From: CBDFLD01 sp965249005
Lineage (GTDB): Bacteria; Acidobacteriota; UBA6911
Direction: 5' to 3'
Assembly (NCBI GenBank): GCA_965249005.1
Contig: CBDFLD010000023.1
Location: 806,001-870,000 of the forward strand
Length of the DNA: 64,000 bases
Positions within the stretch are counted from its first letter, which is position 1, and every line of letters starts with the position of its first letter. A program made the position numbers and the translations under genes. This document shows, piece by piece, positions 26,256-34,735 of the stretch. The notes beneath the pieces are model-generated. The model had not been told where the DNA came from, searched no databases, and saw nothing but the letters and a program-made list of their open reading frames with translations.

Positions 26256-27959
26256 ATGGAAAAGAGAGCAGTTTTAGCCATCATTCTTTCCGTTCTGGTA
26301 TTGCTGATCTTCCGGTACGTGGAAGAGAAACGCGTTGCTCAAGAAGGGCCTCCAGAGAAGTCTGCCTTCGCGCCGCCACCCCCCGAGGCCGCAACGCTGC
26401 CACCTCCAGCAATCGTCCGGGAAGAACGCGGGGAGCGGGAGGAAAGGGAAGAACTATATGACGACAAAGAGGATACAGTTTCTGGGGCCACGAAGGTGAT
26501 TGTGGAAGGGGAGCTCTATCGCGCCGTACTGGACAGTCGCGGTGCCCTGCTGACGAGTTGGGAACTCATGCAGTATCGGGACGGCGGGGGCTCGGAGTTT
26601 GAGATGGTGGCGGCGGGTCATGATCAGGAAGGGCGGCCTTACCCCGGTGGGATTGTGCTAGAGGACGCAGGTCTCACCGAAATGGCAAACGGAGAACATT
26701 ATGAAGTGTCGTCGAACAGGGGAATAGTGGATGGAGAAGTGCGGTTCAGTCCGCCCGCCAGCGTCACCATGCGGCTTCGGCGCGGTGGTCTGATCGTTGA
26801 GAAGCGGTATGACTTCGAGGCCGAGAAGTATCTCGTGCACCTGTCCGTTTCGGTCAAGCGGGATGGCACTCCTGCGAAGGCGGCTATCTTGATCGCCGAG
26901 GATGTAGGTTCGGAGGAAGAACAGCTCGAAGACCCTCTGAGTACGCTTCAGGTCGTTTTCAACAACGGTGGTGAGGTTGATCGCGGACAGGAACTGGATC
27001 GGTCGGAACGCGAGGGGAATATCTACTGGGTGGGTCTGGAGGTTCGTTACTTTGCCCTCATTGCTATTGTTGAGCAGCCTCTGTCGTCGTTCGACAGTGA
27101 AACCAAGCCCATAACGATTGTTGGACTCGACGGCGAGAGCACGGAACGAACATTGATCCGTGTGTCGCTACCCGCGGAAGGGACCCTGCAATCCCGCTTT
27201 TACATTGGACCGAAGGAACAGGAAGCACTCAGTTCCATCGTCGGGGTTGATCTGTCGCAGGTCATTGATTTCGGCTGGTCCTGGTTCGCCGCACTCGTGT
27301 ATCCACTTCTGTTCTCGTTGAAGTACCTCTTTGGCTACGTGCACAACTATGGTCTGGCGATCGTTTTACTAACCTTGATTCTATCGATCCTGCTCTTTCC
27401 GATCCGGTTCAAACAGATGCGATCGATGAAAAAGATGCAGGCCTTGCAGCCGCAGGTCAAGGCGATTCAAGAGAAGTACAAACGTTACAAGAAGACCGAC
27501 CCCAAGCGAGCGGAGATGAACCAGGAGACGATGGGTTTGTACAAGCAGAATAACGTCAATCCCCTGGGGGGATGCCTGCCGATGCTGCTTCAGATGCCAC
27601 TCCTGTTTGCATTCTATCGGTTACTGGCGTCCTCGATCGAATTGCGGCATGCTGCGTTTGTCGGTTGGATTCAGGATCTGTCCGCGAAGGACCCATACTA
27701 TGTCCTGCCTCTACTGATGGGGTTGACGATGTTCATCTCGCAGAAGATGACGCCGATGGCTCCGACGACTGACCCGACCCAGGCCAAGGTCATGATGATG
27801 ATGCCGGTGTTCTTTACCTGGCTGTTTCTGAGTATGTCGAGCGGCTTGAACCTGTATTTCTTGTGCAGTAATATCTTCCAGGTCGGGTTCCAGAAACTGT
27901 CGGAACGTTGGATGGGCGAAAAGGGCGCGGCGCTACAAAAGACCAAGAAGAAGAAATGA
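26256..27959 (+). CDS. yidC: Membrane protein insertase YidC
   Basis: 567 residues. An N-terminal TM anchor (AVLAIILSVLVLLIF) is followed by a Pro/Glu-rich linker and a periplasmic beta domain of about 260 residues. The conserved insertase core has TM helices from about residue 340 (SWFAALVYPLLFSLKYLF), including GGCLPMLLQMPLLFAFYRLL, and a basic C-terminal tail. The long periplasmic domain is typical of Gram-negative YidC. Part of the rpmH-rnpA-yidD-yidC-jag set. Confidence 0.96.
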   Translation: MEKRAVLAIILSVLVLLIFRYVEEKRVAQEGPPEKSAFAPPPPEAATLPPPAIVREERGEREEREELYDDKEDTVSGATKVIVEGELYRAVLDSRGALLTSWELMQYRDGGGSEFEMVAAGHDQEGRPYPGGIVLEDAGLTEMANGEHYEVSSNRGIVDGEVRFSPPASVTMRLRRGGLIVEKRYDFEAEKYLVHLSVSVKRDGTPAKAAILIAEDVGSEEEQLEDPLSTLQVVFNNGGEVDRGQELDRSEREGNIYWVGLEVRYFALIAIVEQPLSSFDSETKPITIVGLDGESTERTLIRVSLPAEGTLQSRFYIGPKEQEALSSIVGVDLSQVIDFGWSWFAALVYPLLFSLKYLFGYVHNYGLAIVLLTLILSILLFPIRFKQMRSMKKMQALQPQVKAIQEKYKRYKKTDPKRAEMNQETMGLYKQNNVNPLGGCLPMLLQMPLLFAFYRLLASSIELRHAAFVGWIQDLSAKDPYYVLPLLMGLTMFISQKMTPMAPTTDPTQAKVMMMMPVFFTWLFLSMSSGLNLYFLCSNIFQVGFQKLSERWMGEKGAALQKTKKKK

Positions 27960-27968
27960 GGAGGGGAA

Positions 27969-28424
27969 TTGGGGGAAGACGAAGTGAACGCGGTGACGCA
28001 TTTTCTGGAGTCCTTGGTCGAGTACATGGGGCTGGAGGTCGACGTGCAGGCTCAGCAGGAGGAGGAAGAGATTCGTGCGAATCTAACAGGCCCGGATCGT
28101 CCGATGTTGCTGTCGAATTCCGCGTCGCTGCTCAACAGTATGGAATACTTGACCGCAAAGGCATTCGGTTCGCCGCCGGAGGAACGGACCTCTTCCTTTG
28201 TCGTGGACTCGGATGACTATCGCAAACATCGTGAAGCGGAGCTGGTCTTGCTGGCTCGGATGGCAACGGAGAAGGTAGTGGACCAGCGTCGTCCCCTGAG
28301 CCTTCAACCGATGACCCCCAAAGAGCGACGCATTGTCCATCTCGAGTTGGCGGCGATCGACGGGGTCCGCACGGAAAGTCGTGGCGACGGGGACAATCGC
28401 AGCATCACCATCTATCCGCAGTAG
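27969..28424 (+). CDS. Jag/KhpB-like RNA-binding protein (KH + R3H)
   Basis: About 151 residues. A KH-like domain (MLLSNSASLLNSMEYLTAKAF) is followed by an R3H domain (MTPKERRIVHLELAAIDGVRTES). The usual N-terminal Jag domain is absent, giving a short form. The start may be TTG 27969 or GTG 27984; the latter has GGGGG 8 nt upstream. The family binds RNA and affects division and cell elongation. Position after yidC is the conserved one. Confidence 0.85.
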   Translation: MGEDEVNAVTHFLESLVEYMGLEVDVQAQQEEEEIRANLTGPDRPMLLSNSASLLNSMEYLTAKAFGSPPEERTSSFVVDSDDYRKHREAELVLLARMATEKVVDQRRPLSLQPMTPKERRIVHLELAAIDGVRTESRGDGDNRSITIYPQ

Positions 28425-28470
28425 TCGGAAGAAATACCACACCGACGCCTTTTGGCGCCCCTCCACCCAT

Positions 28471-29853
28471 ATGAGAATGGATTTGGACAGCACGATTTGT
28501 GCCCTATCTAGCGGCGCGGGTCGCGCCGGGATAGCCATCATACGGATCAGCGGCCAGTCGGCTTTTGAGGTCCTGGCCGGAGTTTTTCGGGCCGCGCGTG
28601 GTCGCGAGCCGATCGCGCGGCGAGCCGTCCTCGGCCGATTCATCGACCCCGAAAACGAAGAGACCATCGACGAAGTGCTGGCGACTCGTTTTCCTGGCCC
28701 GACGTCATTTACCGGCGAGGACGTCGTCGAGGTGTCGCTTCACGGGAGCCCGGTTTTGGTTTCAAGGGCTCTCGAGGTTATGTGTCGACAGGGCGCTCGT
28801 CTGGCCCAACCGGGAGAGTTCACCTTGCGCGCTTTTCTGAATGGACGCATGGACCTTGCACAGGCGGAGGCGGTGAGGGACCTCATCGAGTCGACCACCT
28901 CCTTTCAGGCCAGAATCGCAACACAGCAGCGGTCGGGTGCACTCTCGCGAAAGATGGTGCCAATAAAGAGACGACTGGTCGACGTCATCGTTCAACTCGA
29001 ATCAGCGATAGAGTTTGTCGAAGAGAAGCTGCAGACCTGGTCCAAAAAGGAGATCGTCCGAGATCTATCGGAGATTGAGGAGCGCCTGCGTGTATGGGTG
29101 GGGTCCTACCGGAAGGGACGCGTTGTTCGCGACGGCTTTAGCCTGGCAATCATCGGTCGTCCCAATGCCGGCAAAAGCAGCCTTTTCAATGTGTTACTGG
29201 AACAAGACCGGTCGATTGTGACGGATGCGCCTGGAACGACGCGCGATTTCATCACCGAATACGCCAGCATCGAAGGAATTCCCGTCCGCCTTCTCGACAC
29301 GGCCGGCCTGAGGCCGGTCGACGATCCGGCGGAAAAAGAGGGAGTGCAGCGTAGCTACGAGATCATAGCAGAGGCAGACGCCTTGTTGCTAGTAGTAGAC
29401 CGGTCTATGCCTAATGGTGAGCAAGATCGGCAACTGCGGGACCGCGTCAAGGACCTTTGCGGAATCGTGGTCATGAACAAGTCAGACCTTCAGGCTCGTT
29501 GGTCTCCCGAGACCATCAGAGGCTATGCGGGTGACTGGGATCATGTAGAATTGTCGGCGAAGACGGGAGCGCGAATACCGGATCTGCGCCAGAGGATTCT
29601 CGAAAAGCTCATCGGGGGGCCGGCCGCAGACGACGGCGGGCTCTTGATAACAAATCTCCGCCATTGTCAGTGTCTGGAAGGTGCTCAAGAAGCGCTTCGA
29701 CAAGGTCTTGAAGCTTTGAGCAGTGGTCTTTCGGAGGAGTTTGTGCTCGTGGATCTTCATCGTTCGTTGCAGTTGCTGGGGCAAGTGACAGGGGAGACCG
29801 ACGTCGAGGACCTGTTGGGCGAGATTTTTTCGCGCTTTTGCATCGGGAAATAA
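28471..29853 (+). CDS. mnmE: tRNA uridine-5-carboxymethylaminomethyl GTPase MnmE
   Basis: 460 residues from ATG 28471 (a second ATG two codons later). STICALSSGAGRAGIAIIRISG begins the N-terminal folate-binding domain. G1 is GRPNAGKSSL and G3 is DTAGL, with NKSD as G4, and the C-terminus ends FCIGK with the conserved cysteine. With MnmG it makes cmnm5U34 in tRNA. Length matches the family (about 450-460). The frame can extend into jag, but that lacks similarity. Confidence 0.95.
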   Translation: MRMDLDSTICALSSGAGRAGIAIIRISGQSAFEVLAGVFRAARGREPIARRAVLGRFIDPENEETIDEVLATRFPGPTSFTGEDVVEVSLHGSPVLVSRALEVMCRQGARLAQPGEFTLRAFLNGRMDLAQAEAVRDLIESTTSFQARIATQQRSGALSRKMVPIKRRLVDVIVQLESAIEFVEEKLQTWSKKEIVRDLSEIEERLRVWVGSYRKGRVVRDGFSLAIIGRPNAGKSSLFNVLLEQDRSIVTDAPGTTRDFITEYASIEGIPVRLLDTAGLRPVDDPAEKEGVQRSYEIIAEADALLLVVDRSMPNGEQDRQLRDRVKDLCGIVVMNKSDLQARWSPETIRGYAGDWDHVELSAKTGARIPDLRQRILEKLIGGPAADDGGLLITNLRHCQCLEGAQEALRQGLEALSSGLSEEFVLVDLHRSLQLLGQVTGETDVEDLLGEIFSRFCIGK

Positions 29854-29863
29854 GTAAAATATA

Positions 29864-29889
29864 GCTCCCCAAACGAGGGGCGGGGGAGC
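29864..29889 (+). promoter_or_regulatory. RNA hairpin in the mnmE-mnmG gap
   Basis: GCTCCCC and GGGGAGC form a 7-bp stem with a 12-nt loop, just ahead of the mnmG start (29902). The 3' arm overlaps the GGGGAG that could serve as the mnmG ribosome-binding site, so folding could reduce translation. No T-run follows, so a terminator is unlikely. Confidence 0.35.
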
Positions 29890-29901
29890 AAGCGAAAAAC
29901 A

Positions 29902-31818
29902 ATGGACCCATTTCGAGACTCGCTGGATGTTGTTGTTGTCGGCGGAGGGCATGCTGGCTGTGAGGCGGCCTTGGCTGCGGCCAAGATGGGTGCGCGCACT
30001 GTGCTCGTGAGTCTCCAATTGGAACTCATAGCCCAGATGTCCTGCAATCCGGCGGTGGGAGGGATTGCCAAGGGACACCTGGTACGAGAGATCGATGCGC
30101 TGGGTGGGGCAATGGCCCAGGTAGCCGACCGTACCGGTATTCATTTTCGCCTCTTGAACCGGAGTCGAGGCCCAGCCGTTCAGGCACCGCGCTGTCAATC
30201 CGATAAGAGCAGATACCGTCAGGAAATGCAGAGGGTTCTCCGATCTCAGGAGAATCTTTTTCTGCTCCAGTCCGAGGTTGTCGATCTCCTGCTCGATGGT
30301 GACCGGGTCCGTGGAGTCCTGCTGGCGGACAATAAGCCGGTTCAAGCCGGATCTGTGGTGATTACCACCGGCACGTTTTTGAACGGACTCATCCACATCG
30401 GTGATCAGCGGCGACAAGCCGGTCGAAGCGGCGAGGCTGCGTCTTTACGGTTGGCCGAAACGTTCCACAAGATGGGATTCTCGGTGGGTCGTCTCAAGAC
30501 GGGGACTCCCCCCAGGCTTGATGGAAGGACCATTGATTACTCGGCTTTTGAACAGCAGGAAGGCGATTCCGATCCGACAATGTTCTCTTTTCGCTCCACA
30601 TCGCCGCTGCTTCCGCAAGTCTGTTGTCACATCGGCTACACGAACGGTCGCTTACACAAGCTGCTGCGCGAGAACCTGGCCCGATCGCCGCTGTACGGAG
30701 GCAAGATTGTTGGCGTGGGTCCCCGGTACTGCCCAAGCGTCGAGGACAAGGTGGTCAAGTTCCCCGATAAGGAACGACATCAGATATTCCTTGAGCCGGA
30801 AGGTCTGGACACAGATGAAGTCTATCTGAATGGCATGTCGACCAGCATGCCGGTCGACCTCCAGCAGGAAATGGTCCGAAGCATCCAAGGGCTCGAGCAG
30901 GCGGAGATGATTCGTCCTGGCTACGCTATCGAATACGACTACATTATGCCAACTGAGCTCCGTCCTAGCCTTGAAACCAAACGAATCAAGGGCCTGTTTC
31001 ATGCTGGCCAGATCAATGGAACGACGGGATACGAGGAAGCGGCGGCCCAGGGGATCGTTGGAGGAATCAATGCCGCTCGCTCTGCAAAAGAAAAGGAACC
31101 GGTCGTCTTTGCACGGACCGAGAGCTATATTGGAACATTGATCGACGATCTCGTCACTCGCGGTGTGGATGAACCTTACCGCATGTTCACATCTCGTTCA
31201 GAATTGCGGCTATTGCTCCGGATTGACAACGCGGATTTGAGGTTGATGCCGCTTGGCCACGAGCTTGGGCTCGTAAGCGCCGCCGATTACGAGGTTTTTC
31301 GTGCCAAATATGCGGGGATCGATAGCCTTCGTGGCTTTCTCCGGGCCGAGCGGCTGGATCCAAATACTCCCGGCGCATATTCGCTGGCGGAAAAGATCGA
31401 CGTGGTCGCATGCAAGGGGCAAGTACTGGAACAGCTGCTGAAGCGGCCCGAAATGCGGCTCGACGACTACGAGGGTCTGCTGCGGCCCAAGGGACTCTGG
31501 CTCTCGCCCGAGGTGCGCCGTTCTGTCGAGATCGACATTCGTTATGAGGGCTACATTGCGCAACAGAAGCGAGATGCGAGTAAAATAGTTCGTGGTGTTC
31601 GGCGACGGATTCCAGAGGACTTCGATTATACGACGATCTCGGGCCTCAGCCGCGAAGTCCAAGAAAAACTGTCTCGTATCCGTCCGACGAACCTCGGCAT
31701 GGCCGGCAGGATTCCCGGTGTAACACCGGCTGCGATTTCCATCCTGACGATCCAGCTCGAGCTGCGGTCCAAGCGAGCTTCTGCAAAAGAGCCAAGTGCA
31801 TCCGCTCGATTGTCCTAA
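29902..31818 (+). CDS. mnmG: tRNA uridine-5-carboxymethylaminomethyl modification enzyme MnmG
   Basis: 638 residues with the FAD-binding VVVGGGHAGCEAALAAAKMG at the N-terminus, the GTPPRLDGRT motif and the NGTTGYEEAAAQG signature. The C-terminal helical region contacts MnmE. It forms the MnmEG complex that modifies U34. Normal length. Followed at 24 nt by rsmG, the classic mnmE-mnmG-rsmG-parAB order. Confidence 0.97.
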   Translation: MDPFRDSLDVVVVGGGHAGCEAALAAAKMGARTVLVSLQLELIAQMSCNPAVGGIAKGHLVREIDALGGAMAQVADRTGIHFRLLNRSRGPAVQAPRCQSDKSRYRQEMQRVLRSQENLFLLQSEVVDLLLDGDRVRGVLLADNKPVQAGSVVITTGTFLNGLIHIGDQRRQAGRSGEAASLRLAETFHKMGFSVGRLKTGTPPRLDGRTIDYSAFEQQEGDSDPTMFSFRSTSPLLPQVCCHIGYTNGRLHKLLRENLARSPLYGGKIVGVGPRYCPSVEDKVVKFPDKERHQIFLEPEGLDTDEVYLNGMSTSMPVDLQQEMVRSIQGLEQAEMIRPGYAIEYDYIMPTELRPSLETKRIKGLFHAGQINGTTGYEEAAAQGIVGGINAARSAKEKEPVVFARTESYIGTLIDDLVTRGVDEPYRMFTSRSELRLLLRIDNADLRLMPLGHELGLVSAADYEVFRAKYAGIDSLRGFLRAERLDPNTPGAYSLAEKIDVVACKGQVLEQLLKRPEMRLDDYEGLLRPKGLWLSPEVRRSVEIDIRYEGYIAQQKRDASKIVRGVRRRIPEDFDYTTISGLSREVQEKLSRIRPTNLGMAGRIPGVTPAAISILTIQLELRSKRASAKEPSASARLS

Positions 31819-31842
31819 GCATCCATCAGAGCGGTCCGGAGA

Positions 31843-32484
31843 ATGATCCCGCCTAAACAGATCCGCGAACTATTCGAGCGAACGTCAGCCCCCCGCTGCG
31901 ATGCCCACGCCATGGAATCGATCCGGACCTTCCTCGAGCTCTTGGAAAAATGGAATCTCAGGATGAACCTGACCGCCTCGACCGATTGGAACGACATCGA
32001 GCCACTCCTGGGCGAGGCACTGTGGGCGGCCAGCAGAATACCAGATCGGCCATACTCAGAGCTAGATTTGGGCAGTGGCGCCGGTTTTCCCGCATTGGTC
32101 TTCAAGATACTGAAACCGGAGCTCCGGCTAACGCTGGTGGAGAGCCGCTACAAGCGAGCAGCATTTCTCGACAGCATGGTGACCGCGTTGGAGCTCGAGC
32201 ACACAAGAGTCTATCAGGGGCGGATCCGATCGTTTCTTTCGAGCCCTGAGGAATCATCCGCACTCGGAACCTTCGACCTGGTTACGTGGAAAGGCATAGT
32301 CTTGAGCAAGCGAGAGGCGTTGCTTCTCAAGCAGAGATTGAAGACAGGCGCCGAGCTTTGGCTGTTTCATGGCTCGCGGATACCTGTCGAGACAGGGAGC
32401 CTCGACGAACTGGCCCTTGGGGAAAACGCAAGGCTCCGATTTCCGCTCCGCTTAAACTCCTATTTGTCGATTGTTAAGCTGTAG
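31843..32484 (+). CDS. rsmG: 16S rRNA (guanine527-N7)-methyltransferase
   Basis: 213 residues with the Rossmann SAM motif DLGSGAGFPALVFK (about 68-81) and the LVESRYKRAAFLD and TWKGI segments typical of RsmG (GidB). It methylates G527 in 16S rRNA. The N-terminal WNLRMNLTA segment is conserved. Two parS sites begin 7 nt after its stop, before parA. Confidence 0.93.
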   Translation: MIPPKQIRELFERTSAPRCDAHAMESIRTFLELLEKWNLRMNLTASTDWNDIEPLLGEALWAASRIPDRPYSELDLGSGAGFPALVFKILKPELRLTLVESRYKRAAFLDSMVTALELEHTRVYQGRIRSFLSSPEESSALGTFDLVTWKGIVLSKREALLLKQRLKTGAELWLFHGSRIPVETGSLDELALGENARLRFPLRLNSYLSIVKL

Positions 32485-32490
32485 TAATGC

Positions 32491-32506
32491 TGTTTCACGT
32501 GAAACA
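32491..32506. promoter_or_regulatory. parS centromere-like site 1
   Basis: TGTTTCACGTGAAACA is a perfect copy of the 16-bp parS palindrome recognised by ParB/Spo0J/Noc-type proteins. It lies in the rsmG-parA gap, 7 nt after the rsmG stop. Confidence 0.95.
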
Positions 32507-32519
32507 CGGTGCGCCCTCT

Positions 32520-32535
32520 TGTTTCACGTGAAACA
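32520..32535. promoter_or_regulatory. parS centromere-like site 2
   Basis: A second perfect parS palindrome, starting 29 nt after the start of site 1. Two sites in one intergenic region could both nucleate ParB spreading and affect parA transcription. Confidence 0.95.
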
Positions 32536-32633
32536 GGTCGGCGCCGCAGTCAAAAGGGCGGGCCCAATGAAAATTATGATTGGGAGCAGCGCAAAAGTTG
32601 TGTTATTCTCGCTCGCAAAAGAGGCAGATTCCA

Positions 32634-33434
32634 ATGGGTAAGATCATCGCCATAGCGAATCAAAAAGGAGGGGTCGGAAAGACCACGACGGCGATCAACC
32701 TTGCGGCTGCTCTGGCGATGGCCGATATGCGTGTCCTGGTTGTGGATACGGACGCACAGGCCAACTGTACCAGCGGTCTTGGGATTAAAAGGGGTGACCT
32801 GCGGAAGAGCATTTATGATGCAATAGTTTTGGGCGAATCCGTCTACGACATCATCGTAGATACGGAGCTGGAGAATCTCAAGCTGATCCCATCGGACCGG
32901 AATCTTTCGGGTGCCACGGTTGAAATGATGGAGCTTCCCGATCGAGAGTTCATCTTGAGGAAGATTCTCGGGCCACTATCCTCGGACTTCGATTTCATAG
33001 TTCTTGACAGTCCTCCTTCATTGAACATTCTTACCATCAATGCTCTGGTTGCCGCGGATTCAGTCTTGGTTCCGATCCAGTGCGAGTACTTTGCTCTCGA
33101 AGGTATATCCGACTTGCTGGACACATTATCCCGCGTCCGCCGGAGCTACAATCCAGGCCTCGTAGTTCAGGGAATCCTCGTAACAATGTTTGATGAGCGA
33201 ATGAACTTGAGCAATCAGGTCTTGGCGGATTTGAAGAGTTACTTCGCCGATCGCATGCTCGAGGCTGTTATCCCCAGAAACGTTCGTTTGGCCGAAGCGC
33301 CTAGTTTTGGTAAGCCTATATTTCTCTACGATATAAGGTCAAAAGGAGCGCAGAGTTATATACGGCTTGCAAAGGAAATCTTGAGCCATGAAAAGGAAAG
33401 TATTGGGGAAAGGATTAGGAGCGCTAATTCCTGA
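32634..33434 (+). CDS. parA: Chromosome-partitioning ATPase ParA
   Basis: 266 residues from ATG 32634. A deviant Walker A (KGGVGKTTT, about 10-18), the VVDTDAQANCT segment and Walker B LDSPPSLN define a chromosomal ParA/Soj. It binds DNA nonspecifically and moves ParB-parS complexes. The longer frame to 32580 lacks similarity. The 3' end overlaps parB by 47 nt, an unusually long overlap that implies tight coupling. Confidence 0.96.
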   Translation: MGKIIAIANQKGGVGKTTTAINLAAALAMADMRVLVVDTDAQANCTSGLGIKRGDLRKSIYDAIVLGESVYDIIVDTELENLKLIPSDRNLSGATVEMMELPDREFILRKILGPLSSDFDFIVLDSPPSLNILTINALVAADSVLVPIQCEYFALEGISDLLDTLSRVRRSYNPGLVVQGILVTMFDERMNLSNQVLADLKSYFADRMLEAVIPRNVRLAEAPSFGKPIFLYDIRSKGAQSYIRLAKEILSHEKESIGERIRSANS

Positions 33435-34251
33435 TTCGAATCTCGACTCTTCCGTTCCCATCGAAATAGATATCGACCAGATCAAGCCGAACCCTTTTCA
33501 GCCGCGCTCTCATATGGATGAAAAGAGCTTGGACGAGCTTGCCGTCTCTATCCGGGAAAACGGAATTCTACAGCCCATTCTTGTTCGACCCCTCGGGCCG
33601 GATTATCAGCTCGTAGCTGGCGAGAGACGGCTATCCGCTGCTCAGCGTGCAGGTTTTCTCCAAGTGCCCGCCGTCGTAAGGGATGTTCCCGACGAGAAGC
33701 TACTCGAGCTTGCGCTGGTTGAAAACATTCAGAGAGAACAGCTCAATCCGGTCGAAGAAGCCCATGCGTATCGGAGCTTGCTTTCGAACCTGGAGATTAC
33801 GCAGGAATCCCTATCGGCCCGGCTCGGAAAAGAGCGAAGTACGATCGCCAACTCTATTCGACTGTTGAAGCTGCCTCCTAAGGTCTTGGGCCACGTGGCC
33901 GATGGAAAGCTCTCGCCGGGTCACGCGCGGGCCCTCCTGGCTTCTGGTGCCAGTGCCGGAGAAATGGCCCAGAGGGCGAGCCAGATCATCGAAAAGGCCT
34001 GGTCCGTGCGCGAGACCGAGCGTTGGGCCAAGGGACGCGGCGAGATTCCGGTTCGACACAAGCCCACAGATCCCGACGTCGAAGCAGCCGCGGATCGGTT
34101 ACGGCTGATTTTGGGCACGAAAGTCGAGATCCGAGGCGGGCGGGACCCTAAAAAGACGGGCCAAATACGAATCCACTATCATAGCCAAGAAGATCTCATG
34201 CGCATCTACGACGTCATATCAGGTCGCGGCGCTTTGATTCAGGAGGCATGA
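33388..34251 (+). CDS. parB: Chromosome-partitioning protein ParB
   Basis: 287 residues. The N-terminal box I region (IKPNPFQPR), the CTP-binding GERRLSAAQRAG, a helix-turn-helix centre (ESLSARLGKERSTIANSIRLLKLP) and a C-terminal dimerisation domain (about 230-287). It binds the two parS sites found 0.9 kb upstream and slides as a CTP-dependent clamp. The stop overlaps the bactofilin start by 4 nt. Confidence 0.96.
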   Translation: MKRKVLGKGLGALIPDSNLDSSVPIEIDIDQIKPNPFQPRSHMDEKSLDELAVSIRENGILQPILVRPLGPDYQLVAGERRLSAAQRAGFLQVPAVVRDVPDEKLLELALVENIQREQLNPVEEAHAYRSLLSNLEITQESLSARLGKERSTIANSIRLLKLPPKVLGHVADGKLSPGHARALLASGASAGEMAQRASQIIEKAWSVRETERWAKGRGEIPVRHKPTDPDVEAAADRLRLILGTKVEIRGGRDPKKTGQIRIHYHSQEDLMRIYDVISGRGALIQEA

Positions 34252-34697
34252 CGATGAGGTTCAGGAAGGAGAAGCAGGACCCAGTATTGAGCGTAATCGC
34301 CAGTGGGGTTGAATTCGCAGGCGACCTCACCTTTGACCATGGACTCCGAGTGGACGGTTTCGTGCGTGGAAAGGTACAATCCGAGGCGACCCTGATTATC
34401 GGAGCGACCGGAAAAGTCGAAGCGGAGGTGGACATTCGGCGAATTTCGATCAATGGAGAATTCCATGGGAGCATCCGGGCCTCCGATCGTGTCGAGATCC
34501 ACAAAGATGGAAAGGTATACGGAGATATCTTCACGCCTTGCCTGATTATTGAGGCGGGGGCACTTTTCGAAGGACGCTGTAATATGGCGGATCAGATGGG
34601 AAGCTCGACCGAAGACGCAATTCGATTGCAACCCCTCGAGCAGCACGCCGATGCGTCCGTCCGAAAGCAGAAAGCTGCCGGTCCCATGTTGCCCTGA
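34248..34697 (+). CDS. Bactofilin family cytoskeletal protein
   Basis: 149 residues. A right-handed beta-helix bactofilin core (VIASGVEFAGDLTFDHGLRVDGFVRGKV..., about 15-115) is followed by a short charged tail. Bactofilins polymerise into membrane-associated or ParABS-supporting filaments; in Myxococcus they guide ParABS. Here the gene overlaps parB by ATGA, which suggests the same role. The closing tail is low-complexity. Confidence 0.9.
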   Translation: MTMRFRKEKQDPVLSVIASGVEFAGDLTFDHGLRVDGFVRGKVQSEATLIIGATGKVEAEVDIRRISINGEFHGSIRASDRVEIHKDGKVYGDIFTPCLIIEAGALFEGRCNMADQMGSSTEDAIRLQPLEQHADASVRKQKAAGPMLP

Positions 34698-34735
34698 GCC
34701 AGTTCTGGTGCCTCAATTTCCAGGACTCCAAAAAA

